A DNA stretch of 64,000 nt from Nocardiopsis sp. NRRL B-16309 (GCF_001279585.1 NZ_LGEC01000087.1:50723-114722), one strand, 5' to 3'; positions 1-8,124 are shown, numbered from the stretch's first letter. Numbers and translations: made by a program. Notes: generated from the letters alone by a model not told the origin.

Positions 1-1101
1 CGCGACCAGGGACCACCGCGAGGCGCGGACGAGGTTCTCGGCCTTGGGCAGCTTGCCCGTGACCACCTGGGAGACGTCGCGCATCAGGATGGTGACGCCG
101 ACGATGGCGTCGGAGTCACCGGAGGACATCGTCGCCGACAGCCCGGCGACCAGCAGGAACGCGCCGATCCACAGCGGGAACAGGGTCGTGGCCAGGTACG
201 GGAACGCCATGTCCGGGTTCTCCAGGCCGGGCGCCAGGCCGCTGGCCGACATTCCGGCGACCGCCGGGAGCAGTGAGAAGGCGGCGAAGAGCACCCCGGC
301 GAGCAGGAAGCTGCGCCGGACGGTCCGCACGTTGGCCGCGGAGTAGATCCGCTGCCGGTAGGAGGGTGTGGCCAGCACGCCGACCGCGATGACCAGGGCG
401 AGCGACACCGCGGGGAGCGGGCCCAGGGCCTGGACGCCGAGCATGGAGGCGGCCTCGTCGGAGACGCCCTCGCTCAGGCCGTCGAAGCCTCCGACGGTGA
501 CCAGGGACAGGACCGCCAGGACGGTGAAGCCGAGGAACAGGATGGTGCCCTGGATGACGTCGGTGATGACCACCGCCAGGTAGCCGCCCACCACGGTGTA
601 CAGGCCGAATCCGACCGCGATGACCACCTTGGCCAGGTTCTCGTCCATGCCGGTGAGGAAGGACAGGTACATGGCCCCGCCCATGATGTGCGCGCCCAGC
701 CAGCCCACGGAGGCCAGGAACAGCAGCACGGCCACCACGCCCTTCACCGCGCGGCTGGCGCCGTAGTAGTAGCTCATCTCCTCGGCGAAGGTCATGAAGC
801 CGTGCTTGCGGACGTCGGAGAAGAGCCACAGCAGCAGGAAGATGCCGAGGGCGCCGCCGATCCCGTAGAGCGCGCCGGCCCAGCCGTTCTGGTAGGCGAA
901 GCCCACCGCTCCCAGGCTGGAGCCGGTGCCGACGAGTGTGGCGAGGGTGCTTCCCATCACCAGCGGGGTGCTGAGCTTGCGCCCGGCGAGGAGGAAGTCC
1001 TCTCCGGTGCTGGTGCGCCGGGCGACCCACCAGCTGATGCCGAGCATGAGGAGGACCGCGAGGAGGAGGGCCACCAGGTAGCCCATGTGGGATTCGATCA
1101 T
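1..1101 (-). CDS. Sodium:solute symporter family transporter (C-terminus beyond the window)
   Basis: The reading frame is open from an ATG at 1101 to the window edge, giving 367 residues with no stop, so the C-terminus is missing. It has repeated hydrophobic spans typical of the SSF/LeuT-fold family, an N-terminal motif GEDFLLAGRKLS around residues 34-45, and the glycine-rich GTGSSLGAVGFAYQNGWAGA segment of the first inner helices. SSF members couple uptake of sugars, organic acids or amino acids to Na+ or H+. It is the last visible gene of a minus-strand set with RidA, a PLP enzyme and a deacetylase, so it probably imports the substrate of that pathway. An alternative start is the second ATG at 1086. 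No strong Shine-Dalgarno is visible for either. The family is clear; the substrate is inferred from context. Confidence 0.85.
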   Translation of the reverse strand, partial: MIESHMGYLVALLLAVLLMLGISWWVARRTSTGEDFLLAGRKLSTPLVMGSTLATLVGTGSSLGAVGFAYQNGWAGALYGIGGALGIFLLLWLFSDVRKHGFMTFAEEMSYYYGASRAVKGVVAVLLFLASVGWLGAHIMGGAMYLSFLTGMDENLAKVVIAVGFGLYTVVGGYLAVVITDVIQGTILFLGFTVLAVLSLVTVGGFDGLSEGVSDEAASMLGVQALGPLPAVSLALVIAVGVLATPSYRQRIYSAANVRTVRRSFLLAGVLFAAFSLLPAVAGMSASGLAPGLENPDMAFPYLATTLFPLWIGAFLLVAGLSATMSSGDSDAIVGVTILMRDVSQVVTGKLPKAENLVRASRWSLVA

Positions 1102-1263
1102 GGCGAAGGTCCAATGGTGACAGGGGAGTGACGCTCGGTGATGCACGAGGGGTGGGCCTCGCTGTGAGCGCGGGGAGGGTGGGGCACACCCGGTGCGGTG
1201 CCGGGTGTGCCCCCGGTGGGATCGGTGCGGGATCCCGGTGGGAGGCCGGTGTGCGGCGGGGTC

Positions 1264-1650
1264 CTACTCGGCGGGCTTGTAGAGCACCGCGTCGACCTCG
1301 ATGAGGAAGCCGGGCAGGTCCGCCTGGATGGTGGTGCGGACCGGCGGCTCGTCGCCGAAGTACTCCTGGAAGACCGCGTTCATCGCCTGGAAGTCGTCCA
1401 GGTCGCGCAGGTAGACCCTCGCCTGGACGGCGTCGGCCAGGCTCGAACCGGCGGCCTCGGCCACGGTGACGAGGTTGTCGAAGGTGGCGCGGGCCTGCTC
1501 CTCGAACGGACCGTCCACCAGCGAGCGGTCGGTGCGGTGCGGGGTGGCGCCGGCCAGGTACACGAAGTCCCCGGCGATGACGGCGTGGGAGTAGGGACCG
1601 CCGGGCGGTGCGGCGTCCGGGGTGGTGATGACCTGCTTCTTCTTAGCCAT
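1264..1650 (-). CDS. RidA (YjgF/YER057c/UK114) family enamine/imine deaminase
   Basis: The 128-residue product is the usual RidA length. It shows GPYSHAV near residue 18, a conserved arginine in VQARVYLRDL and a second in PPVRTTIQ. RidA proteins hydrolyse reactive enamine/imine intermediates released by PLP-dependent dehydratases (such as 2-aminoacrylate) to 2-oxoacids and ammonia. The gene lies 51 bp downstream of a D-serine-dehydratase-like PLP gene on the same strand, exactly where a RidA partner is expected. The lysine-rich start MAKKKQ follows an AGGAGG-like site (revcomp around 1657-1664). The family call is secure; the specific substrate (a glucosaminate-derived enamine) is inference. 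Confidence 0.93.
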   Translation of the reverse strand: MAKKKQVITTPDAAPPGGPYSHAVIAGDFVYLAGATPHRTDRSLVDGPFEEQARATFDNLVTVAEAAGSSLADAVQARVYLRDLDDFQAMNAVFQEYFGDEPPVRTTIQADLPGFLIEVDAVLYKPAE

Positions 1651-1701
1651 GTGCGTGGCCTCCTTGGTGTGCGTGCGAGCGTCGGTGCGTGGCCGACGCG
1701 G

Positions 1702-3081
1702 TCAGAACAGGGTGCGGACGGCGTCCACGATCCGGCCCTCGGAGTCGAGTACCGGGATCAGCGGCCACTTGTCGAACACCGTGCACGGGTGTGACAGCCC
1801 GAGTTCGACGATGTCGCCCACGTCGGGGGCCTGGTCGCCGGTGCCGGTGAAGTCGAGGAACCCGTGGTGGTCGTTGAGCTCGACGACGCGGGCGGCGCCG
1901 TCCAGCGGGATCCGCCGGTCCCCTCGCAACAGGGCGCGGGGGACGGGCAGGTCGATGTCGAAGGACACGTCGCGCTTGCCGACGCCCAGCAGGGCCCGCC
2001 CGGGCTCGGGTCGGGACAGCACGCGTGCGTGGCAGCTGAGCGCGGGGCGCAGCGGGTCGTCGGCCACGGCGGAGCGCAGCGGCGAGGCGCGTTCCATGAA
2101 GAGGTCGTCGTGGGTGAGGTAGCAGCCGGACCGGATGATCCGCCGGATCGGCAGTGACAGTTCGGGCGGGGACGACAGGGCGTCGGCGACCAGGTCGGGG
2201 TAGCTGCTGCCGCCCGCGGTGACGATGACCTCGTCGGCGCCGGCGAACAGGCCCTCGGCGTCGGCGCGGCGCGCGAAGTCGAGCAGCCGGTCGAGCCAGG
2301 AGCGGACCCGCGCGGGCGAGTCGTCGTCGCGGCGCTGCGGGAACACGCCCTCGAAGGCCTCGACTCCGGCCAGGGTCAGGGCCGGGCAGGCGGCGACGCG
2401 ACGGGCGAGGCCGAGGGCGTCGTCGAGGTCGCGCACGCCCGTGCGCCGTCCAGCCACGCCCAGTTCCACGAGCACGGGGAGGGGGCGCTGGGCGTCGGCC
2501 AGGGCCGATTCCATGATGCGTACGCCTGCGACGGAGTCGACCAGGCAGAACACGTGGAAGTCCGGGTCGGCGAGGGCGTCGGCGATCCACGCGAGCTGCC
2601 CCTCCTCCACGACCTCGTTGGCGATCAGCACGCGTGGAGCACCGAAGGACCTCATGGTGCGCGCCTGGGCGGTGGTGGCGGCGGTCAGGCCCCACGCGCC
2701 GCGGTCCAGCTGCGCCGACCACAGGTGCGGCGACATGGTGGTCTTGGCGTGCGGGGCCAGGTCGGCGCCCTGGTCCGCGCACCAGCGCGCGAAGCGGTCC
2801 AGGTTGTGGCGCAGGGCCGACTCGTCCAGGGTGACGGCGGGCAGCCAGAGGTCGCGCAGGTGCAGGCCCGCGGAGCGGACCGCGGCCGGGGTGGTGGGGC
2901 TGTCCGGCAGGGACCGCGCCTCGACGGGCGCGGTGTCCAGGGCGGCCAGGAGCGCTGCGGGCAGCCCGGACCCGGCGATGGCGGACGGTGCCTCCGGGGC
3001 CCCGACCGCATCGGACGACGGGTTCGGGGTCCCGCTCGGACCAGGGGTTGAGGGTTCGGGCCGGGGCGTGCGGTCGGTCAT
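1702..3081 (-). CDS. PLP-dependent D-amino-acid dehydratase/deaminase (DSD1/D-threonine aldolase-like, fold type III)
   Basis: The 459-residue protein belongs to the alanine-racemase-N/D-serine-dehydratase-like family. The PLP-binding lysine is in LAPHAKTTMSPH (K113). The C-terminal domain has the SCHARVLSRPEPGRALLGVGKRD region and the HPC-like segment LSHPCTVFDKWP near residue 435, which in the family contribute to the metal site. The first 70 residues are Pro/Ser-rich and not part of the fold. The ATG at 3081 overlaps the stop of the deacetylase by 4 bp (ATGA), so the two are translationally coupled. Family members eliminate water and ammonia from D-Ser, D-Thr or D-glucosaminate. Next to a KDG kinase and KDPG aldolase, D-glucosaminate dehydratase activity giving 2-keto-3-deoxygluconate is the best-fitting role (inference). 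Confidence 0.87.
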   Translation of the reverse strand: MTDRTPRPEPSTPGPSGTPNPSSDAVGAPEAPSAIAGSGLPAALLAALDTAPVEARSLPDSPTTPAAVRSAGLHLRDLWLPAVTLDESALRHNLDRFARWCADQGADLAPHAKTTMSPHLWSAQLDRGAWGLTAATTAQARTMRSFGAPRVLIANEVVEEGQLAWIADALADPDFHVFCLVDSVAGVRIMESALADAQRPLPVLVELGVAGRRTGVRDLDDALGLARRVAACPALTLAGVEAFEGVFPQRRDDDSPARVRSWLDRLLDFARRADAEGLFAGADEVIVTAGGSSYPDLVADALSSPPELSLPIRRIIRSGCYLTHDDLFMERASPLRSAVADDPLRPALSCHARVLSRPEPGRALLGVGKRDVSFDIDLPVPRALLRGDRRIPLDGAARVVELNDHHGFLDFTGTGDQAPDVGDIVELGLSHPCTVFDKWPLIPVLDSEGRIVDAVRTLF

Positions 3082-4343
3082 CGCTGTGCTCCCTGGGGAC
3101 GGGGGAAGGGTTCGTTGAAGTCCTCGGGCCGGTCCAGGTGCTGGACGGAGGCCCGGACCCGGGCGCGGCGCTCGTCCTCGGCCCGCCGCTGGGCGTCGCT
3201 GAGCGGGACCCACACCGGCGGGGCCTGGGCGGCGTGCGGTTCGAGCAGGCGTCCCGCGGAGTAGGTGGCGGTGTTGGTCAGCCGCAGTGGCGCGTCGCGG
3301 ACCCCGCCGTGCACGTCCACCGTGGGGAAGGATCCCCGTTCGGCGTCGAACACGGCGATGTCCGCCCGCGCGCCGACCGCCAGCGTCCCCGCGTCGAGTC
3401 CGAGGGCGCGCGCCGGGCGCACGGTGACGGCGGCGATGGTGCGGGCCAGGTCCATTCCGGCCGCCATGGCCTTGCCCATCACCGTCGGCAGGTCGAACGC
3501 CGGCCCGTACACCGAGCGGATGTGCAGGTCCGTGGAGACGACGGGATCGACCCCGGCGGCGAGTTCGGCTTCGAGCACGTCGAAGTCGAAGGCCCCCGAC
3601 CCGTGGCCGAGGTCGAAGACCACGCCGGAGTCGCGCAGGCGCTTGAGGGCGTCGGTGGGCCGTCCGTCGACGACCAGGTCGGGGGCCACGCCGGTGGCGC
3701 AGTGGGTGAGGATGTCGCCCTCGTCGAGGAAGGGTTCGACGTCGGCCAGTCCGGGCGGGCCGTACCCGATGTGCACCATGAGCGGCCGTTCGATGCGGCG
3801 GGCCAGTGCCGCGGCCCGGCGCAGCGGCTCCACGCCGTGCTCGCCGACGGTGTGGCGGTCGATGCGCGCCTTGACGCCGCGGACGAGGTCGCCCTGCTGG
3901 GCGGCGACCGCGACGGCGGCATCCACGTCGAGGTTGTCCAGGACGTGGTGCTCGCCGGTACGGCCGACCAGCCCGAGCCCGGAGACGTTGATCAGCGCGT
4001 GGACCCGGAAGGGCGCGGGCTCGGCGACGGTGCGGCGCAGGCCGTCCATGGCGTAGGCGCCGGCCGATCCGGCGTCGACCCAGGTCGTCACGCCGGTGCG
4101 CCAGGCCAGCGCGACGGGGTCGAGCCCCCAGTAGGTGGCGCCGTGCCACAGGTGGGTGTGCAGGTCGACCAGGCCGGGCAGGACGAGGCGACCGGTGACG
4201 TCGACGACCTGAGCGGCCCCGGTCGTCGGGAGCCCGGGGGCGACGGCGGCGATCCGGCCCGCCCGCACGGCGACGTCGGCGGTGCCGTCGCGCCCTGAGT
4301 CGGGGTCGATGACGCGGCCGCCGCGCAGCAACAGGTCCCACAC
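3078..4343 (-). CDS. Amidohydrolase/deacetylase family metallohydrolase (cog3964-like)
   Basis: The 421-residue TIM-barrel amidohydrolase has the full binuclear metal set: HTH (H62, H64), the probable carboxylated lysine K158 in GVKARID, H191 in LMVHIGYG, H214 in ILTHCATG, and D272 in STDLHIRS. The family is annotated as deacetylase and is known for hydrolysing acetylated alpha-hydroxy or D-amino acids. It is the first gene of the minus-strand unit and starts with GTG, preceded by GAAGGGA. It overlaps the PLP enzyme gene by 4 bp. In this context it would remove the N-acetyl group from an N-acetyl-D-amino acid such as N-acetyl-D-glucosaminate. A dihydroorotase or D-aminoacylase call is possible from family resemblance alone. 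Confidence 0.88.
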   Translation of the reverse strand: MWDLLLRGGRVIDPDSGRDGTADVAVRAGRIAAVAPGLPTTGAAQVVDVTGRLVLPGLVDLHTHLWHGATYWGLDPVALAWRTGVTTWVDAGSAGAYAMDGLRRTVAEPAPFRVHALINVSGLGLVGRTGEHHVLDNLDVDAAVAVAAQQGDLVRGVKARIDRHTVGEHGVEPLRRAAALARRIERPLMVHIGYGPPGLADVEPFLDEGDILTHCATGVAPDLVVDGRPTDALKRLRDSGVVFDLGHGSGAFDFDVLEAELAAGVDPVVSTDLHIRSVYGPAFDLPTVMGKAMAAGMDLARTIAAVTVRPARALGLDAGTLAVGARADIAVFDAERGSFPTVDVHGGVRDAPLRLTNTATYSAGRLLEPHAAQAPPVWVPLSDAQRRAEDERRARVRASVQHLDRPEDFNEPFPRPQGAQR

Positions 4344-4471
4344 ACCAACCAGTCCCTTCGATGCTGCGCTATGCGCAGCACTGTTGCATATTTACCATCG
4401 CCAGGAATAGCATTCGGCAGTGCCGCAGGTCAACACCCCCTGTGACGCGGACAACCATCGGGAGGTCGTGG
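4344..4471. promoter_or_regulatory. Divergent promoter region with a perfect palindrome, likely IclR operator
   Basis: This 128-bp gap separates the divergent deacetylase and kinase genes. It holds a perfect 8-3-8 inverted repeat, TGCTGCGC-TAT-GCGCAGCA, at 4362-4380. It is followed by an AT-richer stretch TTGCATATTTA (4384-4394) that is unusual for this genome and could contain a promoter -10. The IclR regulator encoded two genes downstream is the obvious ligand. A bidirectional operator here would control both arms of the island. The site itself is seen; the regulator assignment is inference. Confidence 0.6.
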
Positions 4472-5779
4472 GTGAACATGCCGCAGCGGACCGAGGACGA
4501 ACCGCACTCCTCCGTCCACCCCGGTGGCGCGCCGGAGCCGATCGACGCCGTGTGTGTGGGCGAGACGATGGCGCTGCTGATCCCCGACGGCCCACGACCG
4601 AACGGACCGGGTTCCGGGAGCCCGTCCCCCGATCCCGGCACGGGGCCGCACTCGGGCGGTCCGACCTCCGGAGCGGGCTCGGACCCCGTGAGACCGTCCC
4701 GCGGTTCCGATCCGGACGCGTGGAGCCCGTCCCCCGCCCCCGGCGCGGGACCGCGGTCCGACGGCGCGTGCGCCCCTTCCCGCTTCCACGCCGAGATCGG
4801 TGGAGCCGAGTCCAACGTCGCCGTGCACCTGGCCCGCGCCGGCCGATCGGCGGCCTGGCTCAGCGCTCTGGGCGACGACCCCTTCGGACACCTCATCCGC
4901 TCGCGCCTCACCGCCGCCGGCGTGCGCTGCGTCGCGCGCACCGACCACGAGCGCACCACCGGGCTCTACATGAAGGAGCCGCGCCCCGAGGGGACGCGTG
5001 TGCGCTACTGGCGCCGCGACTCGGCGGCCTCCACCCTCGGTCGGCCGGACGCCGCGCAGGCCTGGCTGCTGCGGCCCCGCCTGGTCCACACGTCCGGGAT
5101 CACCGCGGCCCTGTCCGCCTCCGCCGACGCCCTCGTCGAGGAGCTGCTGGACGCCGCCCCGCCCGGCACACTGCGCAGCTTCGACGTCAACTACCGCCCC
5201 GCCCTGCACGGCACCCGCAACGCCGACCGGCTCCTGGACCTGGCGCGCCGCGCCGACGTGGTGTTCTGCGGACTGGACGAGGCCCGGTCGCTGTGGGGCG
5301 TGACCGACCCGCGGAGGCTGCGCGAGCTTCTGCGCGGCCCGGACCTGCTCGTCGTCAAACAGGGCGCGGAGGGCGCCACCGCCGTCCGCGGCGACCTGTC
5401 CTGGTTCCAGGCGGCCCCCCGGGTCGAGGTCGTCGAACCGGTCGGCGCCGGGGACGCCTTCGCGGCCGGGTTCCTGGACCGGTTCCTGGACGACGCGCCC
5501 ATGCCCGAATGCCTGGCCGAGGGCGCCCGGCTGGCCGGGGTCGTCCTGGGCATTCCCGGCGACATCCCCGCTCAGCCGTCGACGACCTCCCACGGGTCCC
5601 ATGACCTGCACGTCCCCCGTGACCCCCAGGACTCCCGCAGCTCCAGGGACGCACACCATTCCCCGAGCGCCCGCAGCTCCCAGGAGACCCATGACTCCCT
5701 GGACACCCACGGCTCCCGGGCCTCCCCCGGCCCGCGCGCCGCCTGGGAGACTGTCTCCGGCCCTGACCTGGGAGCCTGA
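4472..5779 (+). CDS. kdgK: PfkB-family sugar kinase, probable 2-keto-3-deoxygluconate kinase
   Basis: The GTG at 4472 is preferred: GGAGG (4461-4465) is 6 nt upstream. An ATG at 4478 is the alternative. The 435-residue product opens with VCVGETMALLIP, has IGGAESNVAVHLARAG at 109-124 (ribokinase-type substrate region), FDVNYRP at 237-243, and the PfkB signature VGAGDAFAAGF with catalytic D328. It phosphorylates a 2-keto-3-deoxy sugar acid in this reading. Oddly, a 60-residue Pro/Ser/Gly-rich insert (about 40-102) interrupts the conserved N-terminal lobe, and a 65-residue Ser/His/Asp-rich tail follows the fold (367-435). The insert contains an internal duplication of 35-codon period (SPSPDPGTGP and SPSPAPGAGP). 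The kinase family is clear; the substrate is inferred from the adjacent KDPG aldolase. Confidence 0.85.
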   Translation: MNMPQRTEDEPHSSVHPGGAPEPIDAVCVGETMALLIPDGPRPNGPGSGSPSPDPGTGPHSGGPTSGAGSDPVRPSRGSDPDAWSPSPAPGAGPRSDGACAPSRFHAEIGGAESNVAVHLARAGRSAAWLSALGDDPFGHLIRSRLTAAGVRCVARTDHERTTGLYMKEPRPEGTRVRYWRRDSAASTLGRPDAAQAWLLRPRLVHTSGITAALSASADALVEELLDAAPPGTLRSFDVNYRPALHGTRNADRLLDLARRADVVFCGLDEARSLWGVTDPRRLRELLRGPDLLVVKQGAEGATAVRGDLSWFQAAPRVEVVEPVGAGDAFAAGFLDRFLDDAPMPECLAEGARLAGVVLGIPGDIPAQPSTTSHGSHDLHVPRDPQDSRSSRDAHHSPSARSSQETHDSLDTHGSRASPGPRAAWETVSGPDLGA

Positions 5780-5818
5780 CCTCGGGCCCGCCCGTGACGA
5801 CCAAGGGGAGAACTACCG

Positions 5819-6565
5819 GTGTCCAACAGTGTCGAACGCGCCATGCGGATACTCGTGGAGCTGGCCGACGGCCCCACCACCATCAGTGAGCTCGGCCGCC
5901 GCCTGGACGTGCACCGCACGACCTCGCTGCGCCTGCTGCGCACCCTGGAGGAACAGCGCTTCGTGCGCCGTACCGACGACGGCAGCTACCAGCTCGGACC
6001 GCGCATGGCCACCCTCGCCGCGGCCGCGTTGGAGGGCCTCGACATCCGGGGCCTGGCGGCGCGGCACCTGCGCGGCCTGGGCGCGTCGACCGGCCAGACC
6101 GTGCACCTGGGCGCCCTGGAGAGCAACCGCGTCGTGTACCTGGACAAGGTGGAGTCGCGGCACGCCGTGCGGATGTACTCCCACATCGGCGCGCTGGCGC
6201 CGCTGCACGCCACGGGGATCGGCAAGGCGATCCTCGCCCACCTTCCCGAGCGCGAACGCGACACCCTGCTCGGCGATCCGCCGTTCGAGTCGTGCACGCC
6301 GAACACCCGCACGGACCGGGCCGCACTCGACGAGGAGCTGGCCCGCACCGCAGAGCGGGGCTGGGCCCTGGACGACTTCGAGCACGAGGAGTTCATCCAC
6401 TGCGTGGCCGCGCCGGTCTTCGACGCGGCCGGGCGGGTGAGCGCCGCCATCTCGGTCTCCGCACCGAGCATGGTCCTGGACCGGTCCGACCTGCTCGCCC
6501 TCACGGAAGACCTCACCGCCACCGCGCGCGACATCAGCGAAGAACTGGGTTGGAGCCGCACATGA
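5819..6565 (+). CDS. IclR-family transcriptional regulator
   Basis: The 248-residue protein has an N-terminal winged helix (ERAMRILVELAD, ISELGRRLDVHRTTSLRLLRTLEE, residues 5-45) and the IclR effector domain with HATGIGKAILAHLPE and the C-terminal AAPVFDAAGRVSAAISVS. It starts at GTG 5819 behind AGGGGAG. It sits between the kinase and the aldolase and likely senses a pathway intermediate (KDG or KDPG are classic ligands of the KdgR branch) and binds the palindrome at 4362-4380. Its last codons are part of a 21-bp direct repeat shared with the start of the aldolase gene. Family confidence is high; the ligand is inference. Confidence 0.92.
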   Translation: MSNSVERAMRILVELADGPTTISELGRRLDVHRTTSLRLLRTLEEQRFVRRTDDGSYQLGPRMATLAAAALEGLDIRGLAARHLRGLGASTGQTVHLGALESNRVVYLDKVESRHAVRMYSHIGALAPLHATGIGKAILAHLPERERDTLLGDPPFESCTPNTRTDRAALDEELARTAERGWALDDFEHEEFIHCVAAPVFDAAGRVSAAISVSAPSMVLDRSDLLALTEDLTATARDISEELGWSRT

Positions 6566-6590
6566 CCCCGGGTTGGAGCCGCACATGACC
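6547..6590 (+). repeat. 21-bp direct repeat (two copies, 23-bp offset) at the iclR/aldolase junction, creating an 8-codon minicistron
   Basis: Bases 6547-6567 are repeated identically at 6570-6590. Each copy carries GGAG and an ATGA start/stop overlap. In the first copy the ATG (6562) opens MTPGWSRT and stops at 6586-6588, overlapping the real aldolase ATG (6585) again by ATGA. The ancestral coupled junction therefore seems to have been duplicated without breaking translational coupling, because the 23-bp offset shifts the frame to one that stops at the second junction. Confidence 0.85.
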
Positions 6591-7298
6591 GACACGCACG
6601 ACGCCGCCGGCACCGGCCGCGACCCCGGCACCGACGCCGAAGCCGGTGCCGGAACCGGCACCGCGAACACCACCGGGGCCCGGGCCGTCCCCCTCGCCGA
6701 GTGGGCCGACTTCTTCGCCGACGGGCTGTCCCCGGTCCCGCTGATGCTGATCCTGCGCGGCGCCTCGCCCGACGACGCGGTCGCCGCGGCCCGGAACGCC
6801 TGGTCGGCCGGTGTGCGGCTGGTGGAGGTCACACTGGAGGGCGAATCCGGGCTCCCCGCCCTGGAGGCGGTCGTGCATGCCGCGGAGGGGCGCGTCCCGG
6901 TCGGGGCGGGGACGCTGACCACACCCGAGCGGCTGCGCCGGGCGGTGGACGCCGGAGCCCGCTTCGGTGTGGCGCCCGGCCTCGATCCCGACACCGTCGC
7001 CGCGGCCGAGCGCCTGGGCGTCCCGTTCCTTCCGGGCGTCGCCACCCCGACCGAGGTCGGCCAGGCCCTGCGGCTCGGCGTGACCGCCGTCAAGGCGTTC
7101 CCCGCGAGCATCCTGGGCCCCGCCTGGATCTCCGCGCTCGCCGGGCCGTTCCCGGAGCTGCGCGTGGTGGCCACCGGCGGTGTCGACGCGCCGAGCGCAC
7201 CCGACTACCTGCGCGCCGGAGCCCTCGGGCTGGGCGTGGGCCGATCGCTGGCCTCGGACGGCGCCCTGGCCGAACTCGTCTCCTCGCTGTCCCGCTAG
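6585..7298 (+). CDS. eda: KDPG/KHG aldolase (2-dehydro-3-deoxy-phosphogluconate aldolase)
   Basis: The 237-residue protein has the class I aldolase features of Eda: E81 in VEVTLEGES, GAGTLTTPE at 108-115, the Schiff-base lysine K170 in AVKAFPASILGP, and the phosphate-binding ATGGVDAPSAPDYLRAGALGLGVG. It cleaves 2-keto-3-deoxy-6-phosphogluconate to pyruvate and glyceraldehyde-3-phosphate. The first 35 residues (Gly/Thr/Ala/Asp-rich) are extra compared with E. coli Eda. The start ATG at 6585 has GGAG 6 nt upstream. As the last gene of the plus-strand arm it supplies the terminal step of the island's route from a 2-keto-3-deoxy sugar acid. Confidence 0.92.
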   Translation: MTDTHDAAGTGRDPGTDAEAGAGTGTANTTGARAVPLAEWADFFADGLSPVPLMLILRGASPDDAVAAARNAWSAGVRLVEVTLEGESGLPALEAVVHAAEGRVPVGAGTLTTPERLRRAVDAGARFGVAPGLDPDTVAAAERLGVPFLPGVATPTEVGQALRLGVTAVKAFPASILGPAWISALAGPFPELRVVATGGVDAPSAPDYLRAGALGLGVGRSLASDGALAELVSSLSR

Positions 7299-7508
7299 GC
7301 CGTGATCTCCGAAGGACGCCGAACCCCGCGCCGACCGGGCTTCCCCGCGCTGCGGCGACCGCCCGCTTGTGCGGCACCGCCGGACCGAGCGTCGCTCATC
7401 GCCTCGGCCATCGGTGACCCGGTCGGACGTTCTCCCTGCGCCGACACGCGCCAGCACCCTCCGACCGGCCCGATTCCCGCGGGCCCAAGTCCTGTGGCCG
7501 CCCCGCGC

Positions 7509-8096
7509 TCAGATGAGGCCGTCGACCTCTTCGCTCAGGAGCGCGCCCCGGCGGAGGAACTCCGCGGCCGCGGCGAAGCCGAGACCGAGGAGCAGCGCGG
7601 CGACCGGCACCTCGAACACCGGTTCCACGGCGGCCCCGCCGACCGCGGACAGCTCGGCCCCGCCGACGACCGCGCGGGCACCGCCGGCCTGCAGTCCCGC
7701 CGCGATGCCGCCGCCGACCAGAGTGATGGCGGCGCACACGCCGAGTCGGCGCGCGTTCACGGCGTCGAAGGGGTCACCGGTCCGCAGTGACCGTACGACG
7801 CGCAGCAGCAGCGTTCCGACGAGCACGATCAGGACGGCCACGAGGAGCGAGGGGCCCATCGTCCACACGCGTTCGGCCATGGTCGGATCGGTCACCGCCA
7901 GCTCGGCCCCGGCCGGGCCGGTGATCGCGAATCTCCCCTCGGAGGGGACGGACAGCGCCGCGGCCGGTACCTCCACGGGCACGATGAGACGGTCCGCCAC
8001 CAGGGTTCCTCCAGCGGAGAACAGGGCCAGCAGCGCCCCCAGCACGACCGCCAGGAGAGCTGTCCACTCGAACGCGCGTTGACGTATGACACTCAC
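7509..8096 (-). CDS. DUF2975 family membrane protein
   Basis: The 195-residue protein has four predicted membrane spans (about 11-33, 80-101, 116-138, 160-180). It has the family hallmarks GDPF at 107-110 and a C-terminal EFLRRGALLSEEVDGL. The first loop (35-78) is extracytoplasmic. The GTG at 8096 is chosen because GGGAG sits 5 nt upstream; a TTG at 8120 is in frame. DUF2975 genes are usually followed by a small XRE-type HTH gene, which is absent here. It is divergent from a CPBP protease gene, and both share the duplicated operator at 8125-8169. The function of the family is unknown. Confidence 0.8.
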   Translation of the reverse strand: MSVIRQRAFEWTALLAVVLGALLALFSAGGTLVADRLIVPVEVPAAALSVPSEGRFAITGPAGAELAVTDPTMAERVWTMGPSLLVAVLIVLVGTLLLRVVRSLRTGDPFDAVNARRLGVCAAITLVGGGIAAGLQAGGARAVVGGAELSAVGGAAVEPVFEVPVAALLLGLGFAAAAEFLRRGALLSEEVDGLI

Positions 8097-8124
8097 AGGC
8101 TCTCCCGGACTCGGACTCAACGCC

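Noticed and set aside
1702..4341. A single 879-residue minus-strand protein spanning the PLP enzyme and deacetylase genes
   Set aside because: The upstream half of that frame is an off-frame reading of the deacetylase gene; the true start is ATG 3081 with a 4-bp overlap.
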